11,362 bases of DNA from CAYLNH01 sp964384625 (GCA_964384625.1 CAYLNH010000236.1:1-11362), one strand, 5' to 3'; shown: positions 1 to 7,345, counted from the stretch's first letter. The notes: generated by a model not told the origin, from the sequence alone. Made by a program: numbers and translations.

Positions 1-408
1 TTTTGAGCTCAAATCAGAGGAGTTCAGGGCAAAAACGCTGGAAGATCCGTTGAACGGCAGACGTATCGGCATGGTATTCCGTTCCGGTACGGGCATGCGT
101 TCTTCATGCGGCAGGAACCAGAGTCCGGCGATTTTGTTATCAAGCAGGATAATCCGGATGTCCAGACAGCCGCGCTCAAAGTGTGCCGGCGCGATGCCTT
201 CATGCGGCGGGATGTAGAATACCGGGTCCAATCTTTCGATCTTGCCGAGGTCCGCCCGCAGTTTCTGGAAGAACGGCACGGACAGTTCCTGCGGGAACGC
301 CGCCCGCACCGCATCATTGTAGTCCTGCTCCGTCGTTGCGTAGTCTTCGCGGTTGATCGCGTCCACCAGCCGCCGGATCACCGTCTCGAATCGCTCTTCA
401 TGGCTCAT
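1..408 (-). CDS. Partial gene, small NTF2/DUF3887-like N-terminal domain (C-terminus beyond left edge)
   Basis: The reading frame is open from an ATG at 408 to the window edge, 136 codons with no stop, so the protein continues outside. The start has a good ribosome binding site (TTGGAG, six bases before ATG) and lies 16 bases after the stop of the GH28-like gene, so it is the last visible member of that operon. The first ~100 residues begin MSHEERFETVIRRL and look like a compact alpha+beta fold: a helical start, then strands including the segment DNKIAGLWFLP. That segment resembles the end of DUF3887/NTF2-like domains, which often precede a hydrolase such as an M23 peptidase or serine hydrolase. 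No signal peptide or membrane segment is visible, so a cytoplasmic protein is likely. The domain call is by eye; the catalytic part, if any, is not in the window. Confidence 0.6.
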   Translation of the reverse strand, partial: MSHEERFETVIRRLVDAINREDYATTEQDYNDAVRAAFPQELSVPFFQKLRADLGKIERLDPVFYIPPHEGIAPAHFERGCLDIRIILLDNKIAGLWFLPHEERMPVPERNTMPIRLPFNGSSSVFALNSSDLSSK

Positions 409-424
409 CTGCGGCTCCAATTGA

Positions 425-1837
425 CTACTTCACCGACAGGCCCGACACGTGATCGCCCGGCTTCAGCAGTTCGTGATTGGCTGCAAGCGGCTGACCGTTG
501 ATCGTGACATCTTCAAATTCAACGTTCTCGATCGGGTGGTCGGCGTCGGCGCCGGCGATGTGGATGTTGGGGATGTTGGGGATGTTTTCGCCGCGCACGT
601 CGATGTGACGGAATAGAATGTCGCGCACATGGCCGACCGTGTCGTCCTTGCCCCAGACGTCCGGTTTGTTGTCGATCTTGATCAGGTTGCGGCCCATGAA
701 TTTCGCCGACGTGTTTTGCGGGTAGTCGATGGTCATATCTTCAAAGGCGATGTCATGGATCGTGCCGCTGTCGCTGACGTGTACGCCAATGGCCCAGTGG
801 CGGGCGAAGATGCAGTCGCAGTGGCGGTAGGCCACGTGATGAATGTCCGCGCGCGTCTCATACGTGATGCCGAAGGCATAGCCCCAGTCGTTCCAGGCCG
901 TGCAGTTTTCGTAGACGATATCGTGCGACTGCCGTTCCGGATCCATCGCCTTTACCGCGAAGCTGTCGTCGTGGCCGCGAACGAAACAGTTGCGGATGTC
1001 GACATGATCGGAACTGACACAGTTGATACCGTCGCTGTTCAGCCGGCCGCTGAGACAGTTGATGCCGTCCACCAGAATTTCGCTGCAGCGGGCGATGGGC
1101 AGATGCCAGTTGGGCGAGTTGCGCAGCATGACGCCGTCGATCTGCACGCGTCTGGCATCACGGACACAGATAAGATTGCGTGCCGGATGCGGCAGCAGTG
1201 TGCCGTCGATAATGCCGCGCCCGGTAATGCGGACATCCTCCACCTGGTTGATGTGGAAGACCGGCGGCGGATAGCTGTAGAGATTGAGCACCCCGCCGCG
1301 TCGGCCTTCACTGCCGGCCGGCAGACAGGCGCGGACGATGGCCGCGCCGTCAACGTAGACGGTCTGGCCGCTCTCCAAGTCGAAGTGATCGACCCAGTGT
1401 TCGCCGGGACCGAAGTAGATGACGTTTGGGTCGTCCGGATCCGGTACATTGGTTTCCGGCGCGTGCGTGAACAGATGCAGAACATCGGTATCCATGTCGT
1501 CCAGCAGCAATGTCAGCGCTTGCGGTCGGGTTATGGTAAAGCGGATGGTCTGTCCATCGATCTCCGGCGAGATGTCCGCACTGCGTGGCGCGATGGCGGC
1601 GGTTTCGAACTCGCGGTTGACGGTAATCGAGACGTCGACGGGTTCATCGAAGTCGAAGCGTGCGAACGAGCACCAGTCGGTGCGGCCGTTGAGCATGTGG
1701 GTGAAGCCGGCGCCTTCTGGCCGGTTGATCTCTTCGCGGACGCGTCCGGTCCAGACGGGAACGGCGACGCCGTCGACATCGAGAGCATAGATCTCGGATG
1801 TCTTTTCCGTCAGCGGGATCGGCCAGGTTGTGATCAT
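425..1837 (-). CDS. GH28-like (polygalacturonase-type) right-handed beta-helix glycoside hydrolase
   Basis: The 470-residue protein looks like an N-terminal beta-sandwich (about 1-130) followed by a right-handed parallel beta-helix (about 150-450) with short repeating strand-turn units such as VRITGRGIIDG and VQIDGVMLRNS. The GH28 acidic centre is present: NSDGIN at 267-272 (Asp269) and GHDDSFAVK at 288-296 (Asp290, Asp291). LIKID at 385-389 sits where the RIK motif is expected. The usual GHG motif is not obvious; WGYAFGITYET near 318-327 occupies the place, so substrate and mechanism may differ from true polygalacturonases, and GH49-like dextranase relatives are an alternative. The start has a strong ribosome binding site, AGGAGA. 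There is no signal peptide, so action on imported oligosaccharides in the cytoplasm is likely. It lies 74 bases after the propeller gene in the same operon. Confidence 0.8.
   Translation of the reverse strand: MITTWPIPLTEKTSEIYALDVDGVAVPVWTGRVREEINRPEGAGFTHMLNGRTDWCSFARFDFDEPVDVSITVNREFETAAIAPRSADISPEIDGQTIRFTITRPQALTLLLDDMDTDVLHLFTHAPETNVPDPDDPNVIYFGPGEHWVDHFDLESGQTVYVDGAAIVRACLPAGSEGRRGGVLNLYSYPPPVFHINQVEDVRITGRGIIDGTLLPHPARNLICVRDARRVQIDGVMLRNSPNWHLPIARCSEILVDGINCLSGRLNSDGINCVSSDHVDIRNCFVRGHDDSFAVKAMDPERQSHDIVYENCTAWNDWGYAFGITYETRADIHHVAYRHCDCIFARHWAIGVHVSDSGTIHDIAFEDMTIDYPQNTSAKFMGRNLIKIDNKPDVWGKDDTVGHVRDILFRHIDVRGENIPNIPNIHIAGADADHPIENVEFEDVTINGQPLAANHELLKPGDHVSGLSVK
563..586. repeat. 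Short in-frame tandem repeat, 9-bp unit
   Basis: The unit GATGTTGGG occurs twice in full and once in part. On the minus strand it encodes the residues NIPNIPNIH near position 419-427 of the GH28-like protein. It keeps the frame and probably arose by slippage; it may vary in copy number between strains. Confidence 0.6.
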
Positions 1838-1911
1838 CGGGATTTCTCCTGCATCACCTCGGGGTGTTTACGGGCGGCAGCATTCCGGCCGGCGGCGGTC
1901 CCGGCCGTATT

Positions 1912-3231
1912 TCAGCTCAGCAGTTGCATGGGGATCTGGGTCGCGCCGATCTGTTCTTTGGTGATGCTGTAGGTGACCCAGATATTCTTGCCGAGGACAA
2001 CGGCCTGGAAGAACTGCGGGCCGCCGAATTTGTGCATGCCGCCGTCGCCTTCGCGATCGATATACTGCAGCAGCCAGGTGCGGTCGAAGTTCACCCCGTT
2101 GCTGGAGACCGTGATGTACATGGTCTTGCGGTCGTCACTGTTGCCGATAATCCAGCAGCTGCCGTCGGGCAGTTCACCGGCGACGGGCATGCCGCCGCCG
2201 GGCAGGTTGGTCGGCGCGGCCGGCGGGTACGGCTCCCACTCGGAATGCTTCAGGGCGGCGTAGTAGTAGCCGCGGTTCAGCAGGTTCTCGCGGATCACGA
2301 CCCAGCGGTTGTCCGGCCGTTTGAACTCCGTGTGATGCCCGAGGCCGTTCAAGCCGTCGGCCGCCAGCCGGGCGGTGCCCGGTTTGTACTTCGGCGTCCG
2401 CGTGAACTTCTTGGGTTTGCCGTAGAGGAGATCCTGCTGCATGGCCGCCGGCGCCTTGGTAAACGGCTCGGCTGTGGCATACGGTTCGTCCACCGGAAAG
2501 ACATCTTTGAAGCGGCCGGGGCAGACCTCGATGCGGAGCTTGCGCTCGGACCGCAGATACATGTCGCCGGCCGGCGCCATGCTGTCGCCGAAGACTTGCC
2601 ATTCCTGGACGAACTCACCGCCGAGATCCCACCAGACATCCCATTTGAAGCCTTTTTCGGGCGCGGCCTTGTCGCTCCAGTGCGCTGCCGGGACGGGGCC
2701 GTTGACGAAGCCGTGATACTTCAGATTGTCGGTCCAGCCGTGGACGGCGGCGAGCTTGCCCACCAGGTAGATGCGGCCCTTGATCACCTGCAGATTGCCG
2801 GTGGCGTAGGCTTCGCAGATCAGGTCCGGGTCATGGTCCTTCTGCCGGCGACGGATCGGTACCGGTTGCGGCGCAAACTCGACCATCGTCTCACTGCCGC
2901 CCCATTCGATCTGCTCGAAGTCGTCGTCGAAGGTGGCCACCCGCCCCAGAATCCGCTGTCCCGGGCCGTTCTCGTCAATGCTGTGGTTGGTCCAGGTGAT
3001 GATGAGCTTGTTCTGATAGAGGATCAGCTTCGGGTTATTGTTGTAGGTGCCGTGGTCGCAGTTCTCGAACTCGCCGCTGCCGCCTTCATCGACATTGCCC
3101 ATGCACGGCATCGGCACGTAGACTTCGTGATGGGTTGTACCGACCAGCGGCGAGAACCCCATTCCCGGCGCGTCCGGGTCGTAGGCTGCGGGGGGAATCC
3201 AGTTGATCACAGGTTGGTTTGCGTAGGCCAT
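1912..3231 (-). CDS. Sialidase-like (BNR) beta-propeller protein, probable glycosidase or lyase
   Basis: The 439 residues look like a six- or seven-bladed beta-propeller of the sialidase/BNR superfamily. Typical signs are the segment ITWTNHSIDENGPGQRILG at 78-96, which matches the conserved acid-and-Gly-Gln-Arg turn of these proteins; an Asp-box-like turn SSNGVNFDRTW at 376-386; and repeated short strands with Trp and Gly, including CWIIGNSDDRKTMYITVS. Several polysaccharide-active families use this fold (GH33 sialidases, GH145 rhamnosidases, some ulvan lyases), and I cannot choose between them. The start is ATG at 3231 with GAGGA five bases upstream. No signal peptide is visible (MAYANQPVINWIPP), so it is probably cytoplasmic like its neighbours. 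It follows the MBL gene after 52 bases, consistent with one operon. Confidence 0.7.
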   Translation of the reverse strand: MAYANQPVINWIPPAAYDPDAPGMGFSPLVGTTHHEVYVPMPCMGNVDEGGSGEFENCDHGTYNNNPKLILYQNKLIITWTNHSIDENGPGQRILGRVATFDDDFEQIEWGGSETMVEFAPQPVPIRRRQKDHDPDLICEAYATGNLQVIKGRIYLVGKLAAVHGWTDNLKYHGFVNGPVPAAHWSDKAAPEKGFKWDVWWDLGGEFVQEWQVFGDSMAPAGDMYLRSERKLRIEVCPGRFKDVFPVDEPYATAEPFTKAPAAMQQDLLYGKPKKFTRTPKYKPGTARLAADGLNGLGHHTEFKRPDNRWVVIRENLLNRGYYYAALKHSEWEPYPPAAPTNLPGGGMPVAGELPDGSCWIIGNSDDRKTMYITVSSNGVNFDRTWLLQYIDREGDGGMHKFGGPQFFQAVVLGKNIWVTYSITKEQIGATQIPMQLLS

Positions 3232-3283
3232 AGCCGTCCTCTTGAATTGGGCAGCCGAAATATAGCCCGCCCTCTCCGCCCCA

Positions 3284-4900
3284 TCAAACGCCGGCCGCCC
3301 CGGGTTCGATTGGCCTGAGGCGCTGCCGCAGTTCGTCGTAGCCGGGAGGCGTCATGGCCCGCATCAGATCGCCGTCGTGGACCAGGTCGCGGAAGCGTTC
3401 GAACGCTTCGTCGTAGACCGCGCGGAAGTCACGCAGGACCTCCTGCCGCGGATCGTGACAGCAATGGCTGTGACCGCTGAGCAGATAGTCCGGCCGCAGT
3501 TCGAGCAGCCGACGCAGGGCGTATTGCGGCCCGCGGTCCGGCCAGGCGTTGTCGTTGTAGCAGATGGGCACGCCGGGCCGGATCGGGCCGGCGCCGTATT
3601 GGAAGAAGTCCCCCGTGCAGACAATCCGTTTGCCCTGCCATTCCACCAGATAGCCGGCGTGCGCGTTGCAGTGGCCGGGCGTCCACACCGGCGTCACCGG
3701 CACCCCGTGCCAGTCGTCGATCCGGCCGTACGCCAGATCGCGATCGACCGCAATCCGATCGAACCAGAGCCCGAACCAGGTCAGCAGTCCCGGGTAGCGG
3801 AACGTGTCCGGCTGCGCCAGAATCTGTGCCGCGTCGTGTACCGCGCAGATCTCGGAGTCGTAGCGTTCCTTCAGGATGTGGGCGTATTCCACGTGGTCGC
3901 CGTGCGGATGCGTGATGTAGACGCGCTCGACGCGCTGCAGTCCGGTCTCGCGTTCCAGCCGGTCCAGGTCGGAACGGAACTCGTCGCAGGCTTCAGCGAA
4001 GTCGGTCCAGACACAGAAGTCCGGATCGACCAGCAGGCCGCGGCCGGCGGCATCGACAAAGAGCGTCATGGCGCCGAAGTTGTTGTTCTGGTAGAGCCCC
4101 GGCAGAATCTCTCGGTAACGGCTGAATTCACGAATGACCGGACAGTTGATGATCGCCTCCGCCTCGTCGGCGCGCCGGACCGGGGCTTCCTCGCGGATGC
4201 TTGTCAGCCCGGCGATCAGCGATTCAATGTCTTCCTGCGGTTCGGTGATCGGTTCGCCGGTAGCCGGCAGCAGCATTTCCGGCTGCAGCGCCAGCGCCCG
4301 TTCCAGCGAGGCGCGGAGTTCGTCGAGTCCGGCACCTGTGCCGTAGTCGCGTTCAGTGTCGTAGACATTCACCAGAAAGCCGCCGGCACGCAGCAGATCG
4401 CCGGAAAACAGGATGCCGCGCTCGCGCCAGTACAAGCCGACGGCCCGGTCGTCATGGCCGCGCAAGTCGAGGACCTCCAGCTCGACGTCATGCCACCGGA
4501 ATGTCTCTCCCGGCGTCAGTTCGGCAACAACGTGCAGCGGTTGTGCCGGCGGCCGGACCGTGACGCAGCCGGTGTGGCCGTAGCGTTCGCGACCGCGATA
4601 TTCCCATTCGCGATCGTACGGCCATTGGGTTCGGCAGTTCGCCTGAAACGTCGGCGCGCGCGCGGCGATGTCCGTGCAGTCATGCGGGACGTGTACCGGC
4701 GCCCCGGGGCACGCAGCCCATTCACGGCAATGCTCCTCCTGGATGTGGGTATGGAGAACAGTACTCGGGGTGACAGCCAGGGCGTCAACCGGGCAATCAA
4801 TCAGAAGGTGCTCGCCGCCGCGGACAACGACGTAGCCCCGGTACTCACCGTGTGAAACGCGAAGGAGGTCCTTGTCGTTGGCGCTGGGGCAGTGTTGCAT
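3284..4900 (-). CDS. Tandem metallo-beta-lactamase-fold hydrolase, N-domain degenerate, C-domain intact
   Basis: The 538-residue protein is twice the length of a single MBL domain and repeats the fold. The C-terminal domain (about 255-538) keeps the full metal set: HPHGDH at 331-336, TPGH with His410, CTGD with Asp431, and SGHSH with His477. The N-terminal domain (about 1-245) has the same order of elements but eroded ligands: HTHIQEEH at 50-57 in place of HxHxDH, RGHD at 148-150, FSGD with Asp168, and ATGE where SGH is expected. The family hydrolyses thioesters, lactones, phosphodiesters and similar bonds; a lactonase acting on sugar-acid lactones would fit next to a 2-hydroxyacid dehydrogenase, but that is inference. 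There is no clear ribosome binding site before ATG 4900, unlike its neighbours, so translation may depend on the upstream gene, which ends 36 bases before. Confidence 0.82.
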   Translation of the reverse strand: MQHCPSANDKDLLRVSHGEYRGYVVVRGGEHLLIDCPVDALAVTPSTVLHTHIQEEHCREWAACPGAPVHVPHDCTDIAARAPTFQANCRTQWPYDREWEYRGRERYGHTGCVTVRPPAQPLHVVAELTPGETFRWHDVELEVLDLRGHDDRAVGLYWRERGILFSGDLLRAGGFLVNVYDTERDYGTGAGLDELRASLERALALQPEMLLPATGEPITEPQEDIESLIAGLTSIREEAPVRRADEAEAIINCPVIREFSRYREILPGLYQNNNFGAMTLFVDAAGRGLLVDPDFCVWTDFAEACDEFRSDLDRLERETGLQRVERVYITHPHGDHVEYAHILKERYDSEICAVHDAAQILAQPDTFRYPGLLTWFGLWFDRIAVDRDLAYGRIDDWHGVPVTPVWTPGHCNAHAGYLVEWQGKRIVCTGDFFQYGAGPIRPGVPICYNDNAWPDRGPQYALRRLLELRPDYLLSGHSHCCHDPRQEVLRDFRAVYDEAFERFRDLVHDGDLMRAMTPPGYDELRQRLRPIEPGAAGV

Positions 4901-4936
4901 ACGACAACAATACGTGGTGTCCGGCAGGCGGCAAGA

Positions 4937-5956
4937 TCAGGCCGGCAACTCCACAAGATATGGCCCCAGTGCGTGTCTGTCGCCGGCGAGAAAGTGAGCG
5001 GCGTTGTCGAGGCATACCCGGGCCAGGCGTTGGTTGCACGCGGTTGTGTTCGACCCGATGTGCGGCGTCAGGATGGCGTTGTCCAGGGTCCGCAGGTCCC
5101 GGTTGGGGTCGACCGGCTCGTACGGTTCGGTTTCGAACACATCCAAAGCGGCGCCCGCGATCTCGCCGGCGGTCAGCGCGTCGAACAACGCCGCTTCGTC
5201 AACCACCGGACCGCGTGCGGTGTTGATCAACAGCGCCGGCGACGGCATCTCCTGCAGCGCCGTGCGGTTGATCAGATGGCGCGTTGACGGCGTTTGCGGG
5301 AGATGCAGGCTGACAACGTCAGCGGCCGGCAACGCCGCGTGCAGGTCGTTGTCAAACCGGACAACCCCGAGATCTGTACGCAATTCCTCGACGCTGCAGC
5401 GCCGGGCCGCGGCAATCTCTGCCGGTGATCGGGGATCGACTGCGTGGACACTCATGCCCAGGCCACGATGGGCAATCGCCGCGACGCGGGCGCCGATGTT
5501 GCCCAGACCGACAAGGCACAGGTTGCCGCCGTGCAGCTCCATGCCGGTGGCCGGGGCAAACCGCCCCGCCCGCAGCGATCGGGATAGCTGCGGGATGTTG
5601 CGCGCGGCCGACAACATCAACCCGACGGCATGTTCCGCCACGCTCTGGTCCAGCACGCCCGGCGTGTTGATCAGAACGATTCCGAACGTCGAGCAAAGCG
5701 ACCGGTCGACATTGCCGCAACCAACACCAAAACGCACAATCAATGCGTCCCCGGCCGTCTCCGCCAGGGCTTGGTACAACGCGCCGCAGTAATCTTCGGT
5801 GCCGACAATCACACACCGCGCGCCGTGGCGGCGCACCTGATCGGCCAGCTCTGCTTCGCCGGCCGGCGAAGCAGCCACCCGGAACCGCGATTCCGCACCG
5901 AAGACGACTCCGGCTTTGCGGAACTCCGGCTCGGTCACGAGAATCGTCTCAGCCAT
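4937..5956 (-). CDS. D-isomer-specific 2-hydroxyacid dehydrogenase (SerA/phosphoglycerate dehydrogenase-like)
   Basis: This NAD-dependent oxidoreductase has the two-domain layout of the D-2-hydroxyacid dehydrogenases. Counting from the possible GTG start at 5968 (343 residues), the Rossmann motif VGLGNIGARVA is at 153-163 and the active-site set is complete: Arg252 in NTARGPVVDEAAL, Glu281 in DVFETEP, and His303 in TPHIGSNTT. The Arg-to-Glu spacing of 29 matches E. coli SerA. It lacks the C-terminal ACT domain, so it is a short form without serine feedback. I place the start at ATG 5956 because GTGGAA lies just upstream of it, while the GTG at 5968 has no site. As first gene of the glycan operon it more likely reduces or oxidises a sugar-derived 2-keto/2-hydroxy acid than makes serine. 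The exact substrate is unknown. Confidence 0.85.
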   Translation of the reverse strand: MAETILVTEPEFRKAGVVFGAESRFRVAASPAGEAELADQVRRHGARCVIVGTEDYCGALYQALAETAGDALIVRFGVGCGNVDRSLCSTFGIVLINTPGVLDQSVAEHAVGLMLSAARNIPQLSRSLRAGRFAPATGMELHGGNLCLVGLGNIGARVAAIAHRGLGMSVHAVDPRSPAEIAAARRCSVEELRTDLGVVRFDNDLHAALPAADVVSLHLPQTPSTRHLINRTALQEMPSPALLINTARGPVVDEAALFDALTAGEIAGAALDVFETEPYEPVDPNRDLRTLDNAILTPHIGSNTTACNQRLARVCLDNAAHFLAGDRHALGPYLVELPA

Positions 5957-6038
5957 GGCGGATTCCACTGTTCATGGACAACACTCTAAAGCGCCGCGAC
6001 CCGCCGGCAATCCCGGGGGCTGACAGAATCCGGTCCAA

Positions 6039-6058
6039 CCTGTCACGATCGGGACAGG
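6039..6058. promoter_or_regulatory. 20-bp near-perfect palindrome in the divergent gap
   Basis: The arms CCTGTC and GACAGG flank ACGATCGG, itself built on the palindrome CGATCG. Only one base pair (A6045 with G6052) breaks the symmetry. It lies upstream of the hydroxyacid dehydrogenase start, so it could be an operator for another regulator or a hairpin in that gene's leader RNA. It does not share the ACTGTG half-site. Confidence 0.45.
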
Positions 6059-6067
6059 CCCGGAGCT

Positions 6068-6115
6068 GCCCGCCGCCGCCGGCAGACGTCCGCCGCCGCC
6101 GCCGCAAACCGGCGG
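6068..6115. repeat. CCG trinucleotide tracts ending in a 6-bp hairpin
   Basis: Two runs of CCG/CGC triplets lie at about 6068-6083 and 6090-6105. The second run pairs with CGGCGG at 6110-6115 around the loop CAAAC (6105-6109) to give a perfect 6-bp stem at 6099-6115. If the minus-strand promoter beside it is real, this hairpin would be close to the 5' end of that transcript. Confidence 0.4.
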
Positions 6116-6118
6116 AAA

Positions 6119-6133
6119 ACTGTGCTGCACACT
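6119..6133. promoter_or_regulatory. Second operator-like inverted repeat (ACTGTG-CTG-CACACT)
   Basis: This differs from the perfect palindrome at 6252-6266 by one base in the right arm and by the three-base spacer. Its centre is about 133 bp from the other. On the minus strand it begins right after a possible -10 box (TCCAAT, 6134-6139), mirroring the plus-strand arrangement. It is therefore a candidate binding site through which the regulator would control the minus-strand operon. Confidence 0.5.
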
Positions 6134-6161
6134 ATTGGACGCCGGTTCTGTGCGAGGCTAA
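6134..6161 (-). promoter_or_regulatory. Weak candidate promoter for the minus-strand operon
   Basis: Read on the minus strand, TTAGCC and TCCAAT are 16 bp apart, matching the sigma70 hexamers at three of six and four of six positions. The match is poor; what raises it above background is that the operator-like repeat follows directly, as it does for the good promoter on the other strand. The implied leader before the dehydrogenase is about 170 bases. Confidence 0.25.
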
Positions 6162-6221
6162 GAATGACGTGGATTACAACGTAACACCCCGCCATCCAGC
6201 AGAATAAATCCAACATCCCCC

Positions 6222-6250
6222 TTGACAGCGGCGCCCGCCCCGGGTAGTTT
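6222..6250 (+). promoter_or_regulatory. Sigma70-type promoter for the regulator-pseudopilin-enzyme operon
   Basis: A perfect -35 box TTGACA (6222-6227) is separated by exactly 17 bp from the -10 box TAGTTT (6245-6250). Transcription would start near 6257, inside the inverted repeat at 6252-6266, and the start codon of the regulator lies about 33 bases further on. Confidence 0.65.
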
Positions 6251-6251
6251 A

Positions 6252-6266
6252 ACTGTGTATCACAGT
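6252..6266. promoter_or_regulatory. Perfect inverted repeat overlapping the predicted +1 (putative operator)
   Basis: The site ACTGTG-TAT-CACAGT is fully symmetric and starts one base after the -10 box. A regulator bound here would block initiation, so autorepression by the downstream GntR/LacI-type protein is the natural reading. GntR-type domains generally bind short inverted repeats of this size. No binding evidence is available. Confidence 0.6.
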
Positions 6267-6280
6267 GGATCATTGAGTGT

Positions 6281-6284
6281 GGAG
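6281..6284 (+). promoter_or_regulatory. Ribosome binding site that decides the regulator start
   Basis: GGAG ends at 6284. It overlaps the possible GTG start at 6284, is too near the ATG at 6287, and is well placed (five bases) for the ATG at 6290, which I therefore prefer. Confidence 0.5.
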
Positions 6285-6289
6285 TGATG

Positions 6290-7345
6290 ATGACGACGCT
6301 GGATCTGATCTATCGGGATCTGCATGGGAAGATTACCCGCGGTGAGCTGAAATCCGAGCAGCCGCTGCCGTCGCTGCGGACGCTGGCGGGCGAGTACAAG
6401 ACCTCCACCGGCACGGTGCGGCAGTCACTGAACCGGTTGCGGCTGGAGGGCTATATCCGGTCGCACCACGGCAAGGGGAACTTTGTTGCCGAGCCGCCGG
6501 CGAAGATCAAGAACATCGTGCTGATCTCCCGGCTTGAAGGCCACATGTTCAGCGAGTTCACCAGCGGCTTCAGCGCGGTGCTCGCGGACTATCCGGACTA
6601 CCGTCTGCTGCTGGAACGGGCGCCGACCCGAGACGCCCACGTCGACTTGCTGCGCAATCGCATCCGGGCGGCGGTGGCCGACGGTTCGGTGGATGCGGTC
6701 TTTTTTGACGGTTTGGATTCTACGCGGCTGGAATTTCTGACGGAGTTTGTCGATCGCGTTGAGTTGTATTGCTTCCACGCCTCGGCGAAGTCCACGCAAC
6801 TGCGCTGTCCGCATGTGGTGTCCGACTATTTCCACGGCGGCTTTCTGGGCATTCAGCACCTGCAGCAGGCCGGCTGCCGGCACATCCTGGTGATTACCCA
6901 CCGTGCCCGCCGGGAACACAATCAGGAGATGGAACGGTTCCTGGACGGTTGCCAGAGTGCGGCCGCCGGCCTGGGGCTGGACCTGCAGGAACTGCAGCAT
7001 CAGGCGGAAGCCGCCGACTATCGCGCTGTATTCCGGCAATACCTGGAAGAACATGCCGAGCTCGACGGGATCTACGGCTTCGGCGATTTCCGCATTCAGC
7101 CGCTCTACCCGGTGTTGCGCGAAATGGGCCGCAACGTCGGCCGAGACACTGCTGTACTCGGCTATTACGATACGCCTTGGGCGCAAGCGCTGGAGCCGCA
7201 ACTCAGCTCCATCTCCGTTTGCCCAAGGCGCATTGCTGACGAAGTCTGCAAGCTGCACTTCGCCGATCACGAACCGGAAATGGTCCGGCAGGTCCCGCCG
7301 CAGATCGTGGTACGTGAATCCAGCAAACTGGGGGACGGAAAATGA
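6290..7345 (+). CDS. GntR-type winged-helix regulator with LacI-like sugar-binding domain
   Basis: Numbering from the possible GTG at 6284 (353 residues), positions ~4-70 form a GntR winged helix: LPSLRTLAGEYKTSTGTVRQSLNRLR split over the recognition helix, then GYIRSHHGKGNFV as the wing. Residues ~75-345 match the periplasmic-binding-protein fold of LacI-family effector domains, with the family signature HVVSDYFHGGFLGIQHL followed by AGCRHILVITH near 177-206. This AraR-like pairing senses a small sugar and releases DNA, usually as a repressor. It is first in the plus-strand operon, behind a strong promoter with a palindrome at the start site, so self-control is likely. Its stop TGA overlaps the pseudopilin ATG in ATGA. 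The inducer is not predictable from sequence but should be a breakdown product of the local polysaccharide. Confidence 0.85.
   Translation: MTTLDLIYRDLHGKITRGELKSEQPLPSLRTLAGEYKTSTGTVRQSLNRLRLEGYIRSHHGKGNFVAEPPAKIKNIVLISRLEGHMFSEFTSGFSAVLADYPDYRLLLERAPTRDAHVDLLRNRIRAAVADGSVDAVFFDGLDSTRLEFLTEFVDRVELYCFHASAKSTQLRCPHVVSDYFHGGFLGIQHLQQAGCRHILVITHRARREHNQEMERFLDGCQSAAAGLGLDLQELQHQAEAADYRAVFRQYLEEHAELDGIYGFGDFRIQPLYPVLREMGRNVGRDTAVLGYYDTPWAQALEPQLSSISVCPRRIADEVCKLHFADHEPEMVRQVPPQIVVRESSKLGDGK

Noticed and set aside
629..1972. Plus-strand ORF of 447 codons opposite the GH28-like gene
   Set aside because: It is antisense to a gene with clear family motifs and a good ribosome binding site; the product is rich in Val, Ala, Asp and Arg with no domain pattern, as expected of a GC-rich shadow.
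1864..3318. Plus-strand ORF of 484 codons opposite the propeller gene
   Set aside because: Same reason: antisense shadow of a recognisable beta-propeller protein, with biased composition and no motif.
3377..4855. Plus-strand ORF of 492 codons opposite the MBL gene
   Set aside because: The opposite strand carries a complete HPHGDH metal site; this frame carries nothing recognisable.
6068..6115. Hairpin as a transcription terminator
   Set aside because: On neither strand is the stem followed by a convincing T-run in the reading direction of an upstream gene.
5743..6207. Plus-strand ORF of 154 codons across the divergent gap
   Set aside because: It covers the dehydrogenase start, the CCG tracts and the operator region, and its product is low-complexity Arg/Pro-rich text.
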